A DNA stretch of 64,000 nt from Sphingobium sp. EM0848. Its GTDB lineage: Bacteria > Pseudomonadota > Alphaproteobacteria > Sphingomonadales > Sphingomonadaceae. Made by a program: the position numbers and the translations under genes. The DNA is taken from NCBI RefSeq assembly GCF_013375555.1, contig NZ_JABXWB010000005.1, forward strand, positions 1,191,501-1,255,500, read 5' to 3'. The notes under the pieces were generated by a model, which saw only the letters and a list, made by a program, of their open reading frames with translations, was not told the origin of the DNA and ran no database searches. This document shows positions 52,738 through 61,402 of this stretch, piece after piece (within the stretch, counting starts at the first letter, position 1; every line of letters starts with the position of its first letter).

Positions 52738-53898
52738 ATGGCCGAAGCGTATATCGTAGCAGCTGGGCGAACGGCGGGTGGACGACGGAAGGGGGCGCTG
52801 GCTGACGTTCATCCGGCCGATATCGGCGGCCTCGTTCTGGACGCTCTGATTGCGAGAAGCGGCGTTGATCCAGCGGCGATCGACGATGTGATCGTGGGTT
52901 GTGTCAGCCAGGCCGGAGAGCAAGCCTTTGCGTTTGGCCGCAGTTGCGTGCTGGCGTCGTGTCTTCCCGAAAGCGTGCCCGCCGTGACGATAGATCGCCA
53001 ATGTGGCTCGTCGCAGCAGGCGCTCCATTTTGCCGCGCAGGCGGTCATGTCCGGCACCCAGGATATGGTGATTGCGGCGGGTGCTGAAAGCATGACCCGG
53101 GTGCCGATGGGCTCCAATTACACGCTGCATGCTCAAGCAGGCCTTGGCGTCGGGCCATGGAGTCGCAAGATACTCGATCGGTTCGGCGTGGATAAATTCA
53201 GTCAGTTTCACGGCGCGCAGGCGATTGCCGATAAATATGGCTTTGATCGCGAAGCAATGGACCGGTTTGCTTTGGAAAGTCATCGTAAGGCGTCTGCGGC
53301 AATCGCCGCGGGTGCTTTTGAGGCCGAAATCGTGCCGTTCACGCTCGGTGATGCCCTGTTCGACCGGGATGAGGGCGTGCGTCCCAATGCCTCGCTGGAG
53401 GAAATGGCTCAGGTGAAACCGATTGTGGAAGGCGGATCGATTACGGCGGCCAATGCCAGCCAGATGACCGATGGTGCCTCGGGCGTTCTGATCGTGAATG
53501 AGCGTGCGCTCAAGGCGCATGGTCTGACGCCGCTGGCGCGCATTCATAATCTGACCGTGACGGCCGGCGACCCTGTGGTTATGCTTGAAGAACCGATCCC
53601 AGCGACGCGGAAGGCGCTCGATCGCGCGGGCTTGAAACTGGATGAGATCGACCTGTTCGAAGTCAATGAGGCCTTCGCTTCCATTCCCATGGCATGGCTG
53701 CAAGCCCTTGGGGCCGATCCGGCGAAGATGAATGTGCAGGGGGGCGCCATTGCTCTTGGTCATCCGCTGGGTGCGACAGGCACCAAATTGATGACGACAC
53801 TTGTCCATGCGTTGCACGCCGAGGGGAAGCGATGGGGCTTGCAAACCATGTGTGAAGGCGGCGGGATCAGTAACGTGACAATCATTGAACGGTTGTGA
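52738..53898 (+). CDS. Thiolase (acetyl-CoA C-acyltransferase)
   Basis: A 386-residue thiolase with all three catalytic blocks: Cys89 (DRQCGSSQQALHFAA), His342 (ALGHPLGATG) and Cys372 (TMCEGGG), and NEAFASIPMAW. Spacing matches biosynthetic and degradative thiolases. It cleaves a 3-ketoacyl-CoA with CoA, or condenses two acyl-CoAs. Start ATG after GGGAGTAGACA. Together with the acyl-CoA dehydrogenase (37229) and the 3-hydroxyacyl-CoA dehydrogenase-like SDR (42840), it gives the island a nearly complete beta-oxidation set, only the hydratase being broken. Confidence 0.93.
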   Translation: MAEAYIVAAGRTAGGRRKGALADVHPADIGGLVLDALIARSGVDPAAIDDVIVGCVSQAGEQAFAFGRSCVLASCLPESVPAVTIDRQCGSSQQALHFAAQAVMSGTQDMVIAAGAESMTRVPMGSNYTLHAQAGLGVGPWSRKILDRFGVDKFSQFHGAQAIADKYGFDREAMDRFALESHRKASAAIAAGAFEAEIVPFTLGDALFDRDEGVRPNASLEEMAQVKPIVEGGSITAANASQMTDGASGVLIVNERALKAHGLTPLARIHNLTVTAGDPVVMLEEPIPATRKALDRAGLKLDEIDLFEVNEAFASIPMAWLQALGADPAKMNVQGGAIALGHPLGATGTKLMTTLVHALHAEGKRWGLQTMCEGGGISNVTIIERL

Positions 53899-53945
53899 TC
53901 GCAACCTGCAGCAACAGCCTTCAGTGATGCCGGCAAGGTGGGAGG

Positions 53946-54368
53946 ATGACGCGCCAATCCGGAGCCATTCCTTTTCGCATCAACGTCGAGGGTGAGCCCG
54001 AGATTCTGCTTGTCACGTCCAAGCGAAGCGGTCGTTGGGTCTTGCTCAAAGGAGAAGTGAAACGCGATATGCTGCCAGATGCATCGGCGGCCCGTGAGGC
54101 GTTTGAAGAGGGCGGCGTGCTTGGTTCGATCAGCGGTCGCCCCGTCGCCACATATCGGCAGATTAAATGAACGGCTGATGGAGTCGAAAAAATCGTCATC
54201 ATTTCGGCCTATCCGCTGAAGGTTTCCGTCGAAGCGCCCATTTGGCCCGAAATGCATCAGCGGCAACGTTGCTGGATGTCTGTCAGCAATGCCGTCAAGG
54301 CTGTGCGAAATCCGGAATTGCACCGGGTAATCGCGCAATTTGGCAGAATATTCTTCGTGCCAACGTGA
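53946..54368 (+). pseudogene. NUDIX hydrolase interrupted by an in-frame TGA
   Basis: The frame reads AIPFRINVEGEPEILLVTSK, then a Nudix-like box ending AAREAFEEGG, and stops with TGA at 54168-54170 after YRQIK. Beyond the stop the same frame continues as family sequence: TADGVEKIVIISAYPLKVSV, PIWPEMHQRQRCWMSVSNAV and ELHRVIAQFG, ending at 54368. TGA probably replaced CGA (Arg). The Nudix box is also imperfect at its first Glu. The truncated product of 74 residues would lack the second half of the fold, so the gene is probably dead, unless the base is a sequencing error. Confidence 0.78.
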
Positions 54369-54430
54369 GGGCCTCACAGGCCGATTAGCCAGTTCAGGCC
54401 GCGGAATCCGTCGCCGTGCGGCCCGCAGCG

Positions 54431-56170
54431 TCAGCTGGAAGATGGCCGGTGATGATCCTGCAAGATCAGGTCGACCGCCTTCAGGCCGATCATGTGGCTC
54501 GCTGCTGCTGTCGGTGCGGTCACGATTGAGGGCATGATGGATGAGTCGCAGACGCGGAGAGCCTCGACACCCCTCACGCGCAACGAAGGATTGACGACAG
54601 CGCGTTCATCCGTTCCCATCTTGCAAGTGCCGACAGGGTGACCAAAGCTGATCGCCGCATTGCGGGCAAAGTCCCGCAACTCGGCTTTGGTCATCGGGCG
54701 GCCGGGGACGATTTCGGCATCGCGAATCCCGGCAAAGCCCTCAGCCTGTCCCAATTCCCGAACAAGCTCGATGCCGCGCACAGTCGTCTCGATATCATGT
54801 TCGGTCGAGAAGAAATTGCTGTCCAATTGTCCTTTGTCACGCCAGTCGGCGCTGGAAAGGCGAAAGGTTCCACGGCTGGATGGGCGCATCAATGCTGGCG
54901 TGATCGTATAACCGTCGGATGGCAACGTGCCGAATTTTGCCTGAACTTCTGGTGTCACGAACGGTAATTGTTGCAGAACCATCTTCAGATCAGGGACAGG
55001 CTTTGCGATATCGCTTCGCACATAGGCGGCAGCCTCGACCGCATTGCTCGTCATCGATCGTGGAGGCATTTTGCCCCGGTAACGATAGGCCACGCCGAAC
55101 AGGATCGGGTGATCCTGAAAATTCCGACCGACGCCCTGGAGGTCAACGATCGGCGTGATTCCAAGCCTGCGAGACGCATCCGCGTCGCCGATGCCGGAGA
55201 GCAGCAGCAGCTTTGCGCTCATCATGCCGCCGCCCGCGATGATGACCTCGCGGCTGGCACGAACGGCTCTCGCGCCGTCCCGTCCCTGTAATTGGACGCC
55301 CGTGCAGCGCGTGCCCTCGAACAAGAGGCCGGTGGCGTCGGTATCGAGCAGCAGATGCAGGTTTGGGCGTGAGAGCGCCGGGCGCAGGAAAGCGCGCGAA
55401 GCGCTGGCCCGCGTCCCTTCCTTGGTGATGCTCATATTCACATAGCCTGCGCCTTCCCGCATCGGCGCGTTCATGTCGTCAAGGACGGGTATTCCCATCT
55501 GTCGCGATGCGGCGATAAAAGCGGCGGCTGTGGGATGAGGGTCGGTCGCCGCTGTGCGGATATGAACCGGACCGCCGGCGCCGCGCCATTCATTGGCGCC
55601 ACCTTCCCAATCTTCCAGCGCCCTGAAGAGCGGCAGCACGTCCTGAAAGGCCCAGCCGTCACATCCATTATAGGCCCAGTCGTCGAAATCCTGGGCAAAG
55701 CCCCTCATCCACAGCATCGCGTTGATGCTTGTTCCCCCGCCCAGCACATGCCCCATGGCCATGGGAATGGTACGGCCGTTGACCAGCGGAGAAGGATTGG
55801 CTGTAAAACGCCAGTCGCGAGGGCTGCCGATATTGGTGAACCAGATGCCGGGCGTCGCAACCTGCGCCAGATCGTCGGTACCGCCGGACTCCACCAGCAG
55901 CACCTCCATGCCTGCTTCGGCCAGACGGGCTGCGATGATGCACCCGGCTGCTCCCGCGCCGATGATGATATAATCGAAGGAATCGCGCATCGTGGCGCGA
56001 TGCGCGCGCTGGTTGACGCCCGCGGCCAATGCTCCGTCAACGACGGCGGAGTTGAACAGCGCCGTTGCACCAAGCGCGGTTGCGGCCGCAAGGAAGGAAC
56101 GGCGGCCGATATTTCCTGCCGCCGCACGGTCGAGCAGCCGTTCCATCTGCTCATTGGCATTGTCGATCAT
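54431..56170 (-). CDS. GMC-family FAD oxidoreductase with Tat signal
   Basis: A 579-residue glucose-methanol-choline oxidoreductase. The N-terminus carries a twin-arginine signal (RRSFLAAATALGATALF, residues 23-39). After it come the FAD motif YIIIGAGAAGCIIAARLAEA, the GMC signature GGGTSINAMLWMRG, REVIIAGGGMMSAKLLLLSG and the catalytic region SFGHPVGTCKMG, then CDSSIMPSIVTAPTAAASH. It oxidises an alcohol, for example an aromatic alcohol, probably in the periplasm. GAGGGAC precedes the ATG. It lies 63 bases after the aldehyde dehydrogenase gene on the same strand, so the two could act in series as alcohol to aldehyde to acid. The island operator at 57929 lies upstream of the pair. Confidence 0.9.
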   Translation of the reverse strand: MIDNANEQMERLLDRAAAGNIGRRSFLAAATALGATALFNSAVVDGALAAGVNQRAHRATMRDSFDYIIIGAGAAGCIIAARLAEAGMEVLLVESGGTDDLAQVATPGIWFTNIGSPRDWRFTANPSPLVNGRTIPMAMGHVLGGGTSINAMLWMRGFAQDFDDWAYNGCDGWAFQDVLPLFRALEDWEGGANEWRGAGGPVHIRTAATDPHPTAAAFIAASRQMGIPVLDDMNAPMREGAGYVNMSITKEGTRASASRAFLRPALSRPNLHLLLDTDATGLLFEGTRCTGVQLQGRDGARAVRASREVIIAGGGMMSAKLLLLSGIGDADASRRLGITPIVDLQGVGRNFQDHPILFGVAYRYRGKMPPRSMTSNAVEAAAYVRSDIAKPVPDLKMVLQQLPFVTPEVQAKFGTLPSDGYTITPALMRPSSRGTFRLSSADWRDKGQLDSNFFSTEHDIETTVRGIELVRELGQAEGFAGIRDAEIVPGRPMTKAELRDFARNAAISFGHPVGTCKMGTDERAVVNPSLRVRGVEALRVCDSSIMPSIVTAPTAAASHMIGLKAVDLILQDHHRPSSS

Positions 56171-56233
56171 ACAGTCCCTCTGCCTCGGCAGGGGCGGGTG
56201 TCCGCGCCCTGCCTTGATCCTTCTTCATGAGCG

Positions 56234-57703
56234 TCAGAAAGGATACTGGCTTTCATTGGCGCTGTGTCGCGCGTTGATCCAGATCGTATCGGTGAAATCG
56301 TTCAGGCTGTCCGGTCCAGTACGGCCCCAGCCGCTGTCACGAACACCGCCCATCGGCACATGGGTTTCGTCGTTGATGGTGGAGGTGTTGACGTTGACGA
56401 CCCCCGCCATGATCTGCGGCGCAAGTTCGAGCGCACGGTAGGAATCGCCGCTGAGGATGGAGGCGACAAGACCGTAGGAGACGCGATTGGCGACGTTGAC
56501 GGCATCCTCCACGCTGTCGACCGGCTCGACGATGACCACCGGTCCGAACGTCTCCTCGTTGGAAATGGTCGCCTCATAAGGCACGTTGGTGAGGATCGTT
56601 GGTTGATAGACCTGACCTTCGAACGTGCCGCCGGTCTCGATCCGGGCGCCAAGCGCGACCGCTTCCTCGACCGACTGGTGGACCTTGCGCACGGCATCGG
56701 GTGTCACCAGCGGGCCAATCAAGGTCTCGGGATTGGATGGGTCGCCTGACGGGAGCTGGCGCGCGCGCCGCACGAATTTTTCCAGGAACTCGTCGTAGAT
56801 CTTGCGCTGGATGATGACCTTGCGCGTGTTCATGCAGATCTGGCCCTGATGGAAGAAGGACCCGAACACCGCCGAACGCACCGCATAGTCGACATTGACA
56901 TCATCCAGAACGATGAGCGGATTGTAGCCGCCAAGCTCCAGCACCGAGCGCTTGAGCGTTTTGCCGGCGCGCTCCGCCAGGATCCGCGCGGTCTTGACGC
57001 CGCCGATGAGGTTGATGCAGCGGATATCCGGCGAAGCGAAGATCTCGTCCGCGATCGTCCCGGCCATGCCCGGCGCATGCGGGATGACATTGATCACGCC
57101 AGCGGGAAATCCAGCTTCCTCCGCGATTTTCGCGACGATCAGGCCCGCCGAGACGGGCGCCAGCTCCGAAGGTTTGACGACGACCGTATTACCGGCGGCA
57201 AGCGGCGCCAGAACGGCGCGCCAGGACAGAATATTGGCGCCGTTCCAGGGGGTGAAGCTCGCAACCACGCCAAGCGGACGACGGACGCTGAACGAATGCC
57301 GGCCGGGCATATTGGTCGGAAAGACCTCGCCGCGCGGATGATAGACCCAGCCCGCCGCCGCTTCGAGGCTTTCGACCACGAGGTGCTGCTGGAAGGCGGA
57401 AAAGGAGATGGTGCTGCCGGTTTCGCGCGAGAGGAGGTCGGCGATCTCATTCATGCGGCTGCGCACGATGGCCGCCGCCTTGAAGAAGAGGGCGGCTTTC
57501 GCGGCGGGCGTCATGGCCGACCAGACCGGGAATGCCTTTGCAGCGGCCTCGATCGCTCCGCGGGTTTCCACCGGGCCGCAAGCCGGGATGCGGTGCATCA
57601 GCTTGCGGCTATAGGGTTCCAGCACATCGAAAGTGGCGCCATCGGCGGCGTCACGCCATTCGCCGCCGGCATAATATTGATAGGTGGTTACATCGTCACT
57701 CAT
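56234..57703 (-). CDS. NAD(P)-dependent aldehyde dehydrogenase
   Basis: A 489-residue aldehyde dehydrogenase: TPWNGANILSWR, VVVKPSELAPVSAG, the catalytic Glu in SVLELGGYNPLIVLDD and the catalytic Cys in FFHQGQICMNT, then EETFGPVVIVEPVD. It resembles the vanillin / benzaldehyde dehydrogenase group. The ATG at 57703 follows GGAAAGG; the longer frame to 57742 has no support. It is first in a two-gene unit with the GMC oxidoreductase and would turn the aldehyde from that enzyme into a carboxylic acid, ready for the AMP ligase at 59472. One island operator lies 226 bp upstream. Confidence 0.93.
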   Translation of the reverse strand: MSDDVTTYQYYAGGEWRDAADGATFDVLEPYSRKLMHRIPACGPVETRGAIEAAAKAFPVWSAMTPAAKAALFFKAAAIVRSRMNEIADLLSRETGSTISFSAFQQHLVVESLEAAAGWVYHPRGEVFPTNMPGRHSFSVRRPLGVVASFTPWNGANILSWRAVLAPLAAGNTVVVKPSELAPVSAGLIVAKIAEEAGFPAGVINVIPHAPGMAGTIADEIFASPDIRCINLIGGVKTARILAERAGKTLKRSVLELGGYNPLIVLDDVNVDYAVRSAVFGSFFHQGQICMNTRKVIIQRKIYDEFLEKFVRRARQLPSGDPSNPETLIGPLVTPDAVRKVHQSVEEAVALGARIETGGTFEGQVYQPTILTNVPYEATISNEETFGPVVIVEPVDSVEDAVNVANRVSYGLVASILSGDSYRALELAPQIMAGVVNVNTSTINDETHVPMGGVRDSGWGRTGPDSLNDFTDTIWINARHSANESQYPF

Positions 57704-57928
57704 GGTACGCCTTTCCTTGCTATCCTCCCCGGCACGCAACATCCGCGGGTCACGGCGCGCGTGAGTCCATTCTCCAGTTGGAGGTCACTCTTCTGTTCTC
57801 GTGTCACGCGTTCCCGGTCGATCTTTGTCTTACGGCATGGAAGGGGCGGCTGTGATCGAGCGTTTGATTCCTTGATCCCGTGCCTGCCTCAAAGCCGGAG
57901 CAGGTGGCTGTCCTGATGTGACAAAAAA

Positions 57929-57944
57929 CTTTACTATCGTCAAG
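57929..57944. promoter_or_regulatory. Island operator copy 7 (CTTTACTATCGTCAAG)
   Basis: Arms CTTTAC and GTCAAG around TATC. It lies in the 370-base region before the aldehyde dehydrogenase gene. On the other side is the terminator of the converging SDR gene, so it can only serve the aldehyde dehydrogenase and GMC unit. Confidence 0.65.
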
Positions 57945-58077
57945 TTAAATTATGAGCCGGGATCATCGCATGTGGCGGATTGGCGACAGCTCCGGTATGT
58001 GCCCTATTGTATGTCAACCTTGCTCAACCGATTGTGAAACCGGCAATATCCTGACAGGACCGAGAGGTGGCGCGGGG

Positions 58078-58109
58078 AAGGGACGAAATCAGTGCATATT
58101 TCGTCCCTT
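58078..58109. terminator. Hairpin terminator after the 58114 SDR gene
   Basis: Perfect 12-bp arms AAGGGACGAAAT (58078-58089) and ATTTCGTCCCTT (58098-58109) with an eight-base loop. It lies just beyond the stop of the minus-strand SDR gene. Confidence 0.65.
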
Positions 58110-58113
58110 TCGC

Positions 58114-58848
58114 TTATGCCATCAGTCCACCGCACACTGACAACTCGGCGCCCATGACATAGGATGCGGCATCGGACGCGAGGAAGAGGACCGCTTCTGC
58201 GATCTCGTCGACCGTACCGAGCCGTTGCGCCGGCGGCAGAGTCGGGAATGCGGCAAGAATCTCGGGCGGGTTTTCGGCCAGCATGGGTGTGTCGATGATG
58301 CCGGGCAGAACGAGATTCACGCGGATTTTGTCAGGCGCAAGGTCGATTGCAGCGCAGCGGCTGATGCCGCGCACCATGAACTTGGAACCTGAATAGGCGA
58401 TCATGCCGGGAAACCCCTTGGTTCCCGCACCCGAGGCGATATTGACGATTGCGCCTCCGCCGCCATCGCGCATCACCTCGCGCACTGCCTGCATGCCAAG
58501 GAAGGTGCCGACAACATTCACATTATAGTGCAGGTCAAGCAGCGCGCGGTCGGTCTGTTGGATGGGCCTGGGTTTGTAGACGCCCGCATTGTTGACAAGG
58601 ACGTCGACCTTGCCGAATGCCGCGATGGTCGCATCGACCGCCTTGCGCCAGTCGGTTTCGTTCGTCACATCGAGTCGCACCGCAATCGCGGCCTCGCCAA
58701 TCTCCTGCGCTACGGCTCGTGCAGCTTCCTCATTGACATCTGTTACAGCGACGCGCGCGCCTTCCGCTGCGAAGAGGCGCGCCTCCGCCGCGCCCTGACC
58801 GCTGCCCGCGCCTGTGATGATAGCGACCTTGTTGGCCAGTCTTGTCAT
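58114..58848 (-). CDS. Short-chain dehydrogenase/reductase
   Basis: A 244-residue classical SDR with TGAGSGQG (12-19), NNAG, Ser139, Tyr152 and Lys156 (YSGSK), and the C-terminus CGGLMA. Every key residue falls at the same position as in the SDR at 25186-25920, and the unusual SGQGAAEARLFAAEGA block is shared, so they are paralogues. GGAGAGAATAAG precedes the ATG. Downstream is a strong hairpin; upstream on the same strand are a SnoaL-like gene and the AMP ligase gene. The SDR plus SnoaL pairing repeats that at 31289-32463. Confidence 0.9.
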   Translation of the reverse strand: MTRLANKVAIITGAGSGQGAAEARLFAAEGARVAVTDVNEEAARAVAQEIGEAAIAVRLDVTNETDWRKAVDATIAAFGKVDVLVNNAGVYKPRPIQQTDRALLDLHYNVNVVGTFLGMQAVREVMRDGGGGAIVNIASGAGTKGFPGMIAYSGSKFMVRGISRCAAIDLAPDKIRVNLVLPGIIDTPMLAENPPEILAAFPTLPPAQRLGTVDEIAEAVLFLASDAASYVMGAELSVCGGLMA

Positions 58849-58928
58849 CTTATTCTCTCCTATTCTGCCATGGTTGTCAGGCTATGATGCGAACGACCGG
58901 TGCCTCGATCGAGGCGATGGGCAATCGC

Positions 58929-59369
58929 TCACCATTCACGACCCTCACGTCCCCACCGAAAGCGCGCCTCATCCTCCCCGAGATAGTCCGGATCGAGATA
59001 GACATGGCATCGGGTGATCAAGCCGTCGCGAAACTCGAACAGGTTGCAGAAGCGGCCTGCCGATGTCCTGCCGCCTTCCCAATCCTGCCCCTTCATGCGT
59101 CCGCGCGCGATCCCTTCGACGGCGACATAGGGATGCCGGGCGACGAACACATAGTTGCTGAAGTCATGTTCGATCGATTCGAGTTCACCGATGAAGCCTG
59201 ATACCATGTCCATTATCGATTGTGGGCCGTGTCCGATGCCAAACTTCGGAAAATAAAATTGAAGTTCGGGATGGAAGAGTTCGAGTAGTGTCGGATCCTG
59301 TGCATCGCCCCGACGGAAATATTCCTTCGTCATTTCGATGTTCTGAAGATCCTGTTCAGTCATTGCCAT
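58929..59369 (-). CDS. SnoaL-like (NTF2 fold) protein
   Basis: A 146-residue NTF2-fold protein: DLQNIEMTKEYFRRGDAQDP, LELFHPELQFYFPKFGIGHG, DFSNYVFVARHPYVAVEGIA and the C-terminal VYLDPDYLGEDEARFRWGRE, nearly the same as in the protein at 31289-31732. The ATG at 59369 was chosen because GAAGGAGAAGGATG lies before it; the longer frame to 59444 is unlikely. It sits between the AMP ligase and an SDR on the same strand, probably in one unit. Function is assumed to match its paralogue; the substrate is unknown. Confidence 0.87.
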   Translation of the reverse strand: MAMTEQDLQNIEMTKEYFRRGDAQDPTLLELFHPELQFYFPKFGIGHGPQSIMDMVSGFIGELESIEHDFSNYVFVARHPYVAVEGIARGRMKGQDWEGGRTSAGRFCNLFEFRDGLITRCHVYLDPDYLGEDEARFRWGREGREW

Positions 59370-59471
59370 GACATCCTTCTCCTTCGGCAGGCTGTGATTG
59401 ACGGGACGATCCGAAGAGACCATCACGCTCCAAACAAGCTCCATGATACTCCGCTGGTCGTGATCGGCCGG

Positions 59472-61154
59472 TCAGCCAACGACGGATTGACCCGAGGCTT
59501 CAGCCTTCAGCTTCGCTGCGATGATTTCGCGCATCAGCGGCTTGGACACCTTGCCCGATGTGGTTGAGGGGAGTTCGGGAACGAGTTCGATGCGCTCGGG
59601 CCATTTGAATTTGGATAACCCCTCCTCGGCCAGATGCGTGCCAAGCGTGGTCAGCGTCAACTCGGGCGCCTGATCCCGCAGCGCAATGAACGCGCACATG
59701 CGCTCGCCATAGAGCGGATCGGGCATGGCGACGCATGCCACTGCGCCGACCGATGGGTGGCGGGAAATGGCCAGTTCCACCTCGCTGCAATTGATCTTCT
59801 CACCACCCCGGTCGATCACGTCCTTGACGCGCCCGTTGAAGACGAGGTTGCGGACACCCTCGACCGTTCGCCAACTCATGAGATCGCCCGAGCGATAGAA
59901 GCCGTCGGCGGTGAACGCCTCAACATCCCGATCCGGGGCATCGAAATAGCCCCGGATCGTGCATGGCCCCCGCACCAGCAGTTCGCCCACTTCTCCATCA
60001 GGCAGATCGTCTTCGCTGCCGGGGCGGACGATGCGGATTTCGTCATGTGGCGAGGTGGAGCGTCCGACCGTGAATTCCACGGTTTCGCCCGGATCTGATG
60101 GGAGCGCAAAACCCAGAAGACCTTCGGTCATGCCATACATCGGGATGCATGGGGCGCCCAGCATGCGACTTAGCTGTCGCGCGCTGTCAGGTACGGAGAA
60201 TGCGCGGACATTGTCGAATGTCAGGCGGTCGGTCACGCCGTTTTCGATCAGGCGCATCAGATGGACTTTGGCGAGCGCGATCCAGTTCGGGCGCCGCGCC
60301 GTCAGCGCCGCTTCGATGTCGGCGAGGGAGGGGCCGTCCGCTATGACCATCTCCCCCCCGGCAAGCAGTGTTGGTCCCCAGAAACAGGCCATCGGCGCAT
60401 TGTGCATGAACGGATTGGCGGTAAATGTGACCGTTTCCCTAGTAATCCCCATATGGTCGGTCACGGAGCGCATCGCATAGAGATATTCGTTGCTGAAGCG
60501 CGGAATGATCTTGGGAATGCCGCTGGTCCCGCCCGACAACTGGAAAACGGCCACCTGATAGGGGTCAAGGGACATGCCCTCAACCAGCTTTCGCGCGGCG
60601 GCACTGTCCTCGGCCGTGATAAGGTTCTCGAAGGACAAGGTGTCTGCTGCCGGCGCGTCGCTTCGGACAACCAGAATATGGGCAATGGAGGGGATGCGTG
60701 CCGCGATGCTCTTTGCAAAGGCAACCATGTCGAACCGGCCGTCATCGCCATGGACAAAATGGGCCTTTGCCCCGGCATGGTTGCCGATATATCCGATTTC
60801 CTGCTCGCGATGCGCAGCTAGCGTGCAGACGGGGATGACACCGATCTTCAGGCAGGACAGGAAAGCGTAGACCAATTCCTTGCAATTGCGCATCTGGAAT
60901 ATCACGCGGTCGGTCGGCCGCAGACCGAGCCGCCAAAGGGCTGCGGCGCCCCGGTTCGTGATGTCATCCAGTTCGGCAAAGCTGACCGTGCTCCCGGGCC
61001 GCGAAAGTGCTACGCGGTCCGGATATTGAGCGAATGTACGCCGATAGGCGCCGATCAGGGTTTCGTCGGTCAATGCACCGAGGGTGTGATACCGTGTCAG
61101 TTCATCCTTGGACATATACACGACGCCCGGAATTGGGGATTGCACAGCTAGCAT
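59472..61154 (-). CDS. AMP-dependent aryl-acid ligase (acyl-CoA synthetase superfamily)
   Basis: A 560-residue adenylate-forming enzyme. Core motifs: P-loop LSGGTSGIPKIIPR, MYGMTEG, YRSGDL, VKDVIDRGGEKINCSEVE and the C-terminal catalytic Lys in TTSGKVSKPLM. The P-loop context (GIPKIIPRFSNEYLYAMRS) resembles 2,3-dihydroxybenzoate-AMP ligases DhbE/EntE, so an aryl acid is a likely substrate, which would then be passed to CoA. The open frame extends to 61772 and joins an SDR remnant, but homology begins near 61154, where GGAG lies upstream. It is probably the entry point to the CoA-linked part of the pathway. Confidence 0.88.
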   Translation of the reverse strand: MLAVQSPIPGVVYMSKDELTRYHTLGALTDETLIGAYRRTFAQYPDRVALSRPGSTVSFAELDDITNRGAAALWRLGLRPTDRVIFQMRNCKELVYAFLSCLKIGVIPVCTLAAHREQEIGYIGNHAGAKAHFVHGDDGRFDMVAFAKSIAARIPSIAHILVVRSDAPAADTLSFENLITAEDSAAARKLVEGMSLDPYQVAVFQLSGGTSGIPKIIPRFSNEYLYAMRSVTDHMGITRETVTFTANPFMHNAPMACFWGPTLLAGGEMVIADGPSLADIEAALTARRPNWIALAKVHLMRLIENGVTDRLTFDNVRAFSVPDSARQLSRMLGAPCIPMYGMTEGLLGFALPSDPGETVEFTVGRSTSPHDEIRIVRPGSEDDLPDGEVGELLVRGPCTIRGYFDAPDRDVEAFTADGFYRSGDLMSWRTVEGVRNLVFNGRVKDVIDRGGEKINCSEVELAISRHPSVGAVACVAMPDPLYGERMCAFIALRDQAPELTLTTLGTHLAEEGLSKFKWPERIELVPELPSTTSGKVSKPLMREIIAAKLKAEASGQSVVG

Positions 61155-61402
61155 TATTCGACTGTCTCCATCCTTCGCAGGGGAACTTTCCTGACGAGGA
61201 GCGGACGATGGGCCCTGTTGCCGCGAACATTGGCCCCGGCGAGGCGGCATGCGTGACCCTCTACGCTTCTCGATGCGGACCATCCTTCTCCTGTCCAGCG
61301 TCCGAATCCGGCGCCGGATGTCGATGCTGAGAATATTAAAATAGATACAAATGTCAATAAACAGACTATTGTGTAAAATTCCTAGGCTGATTGCGCTCAG
61401 CC

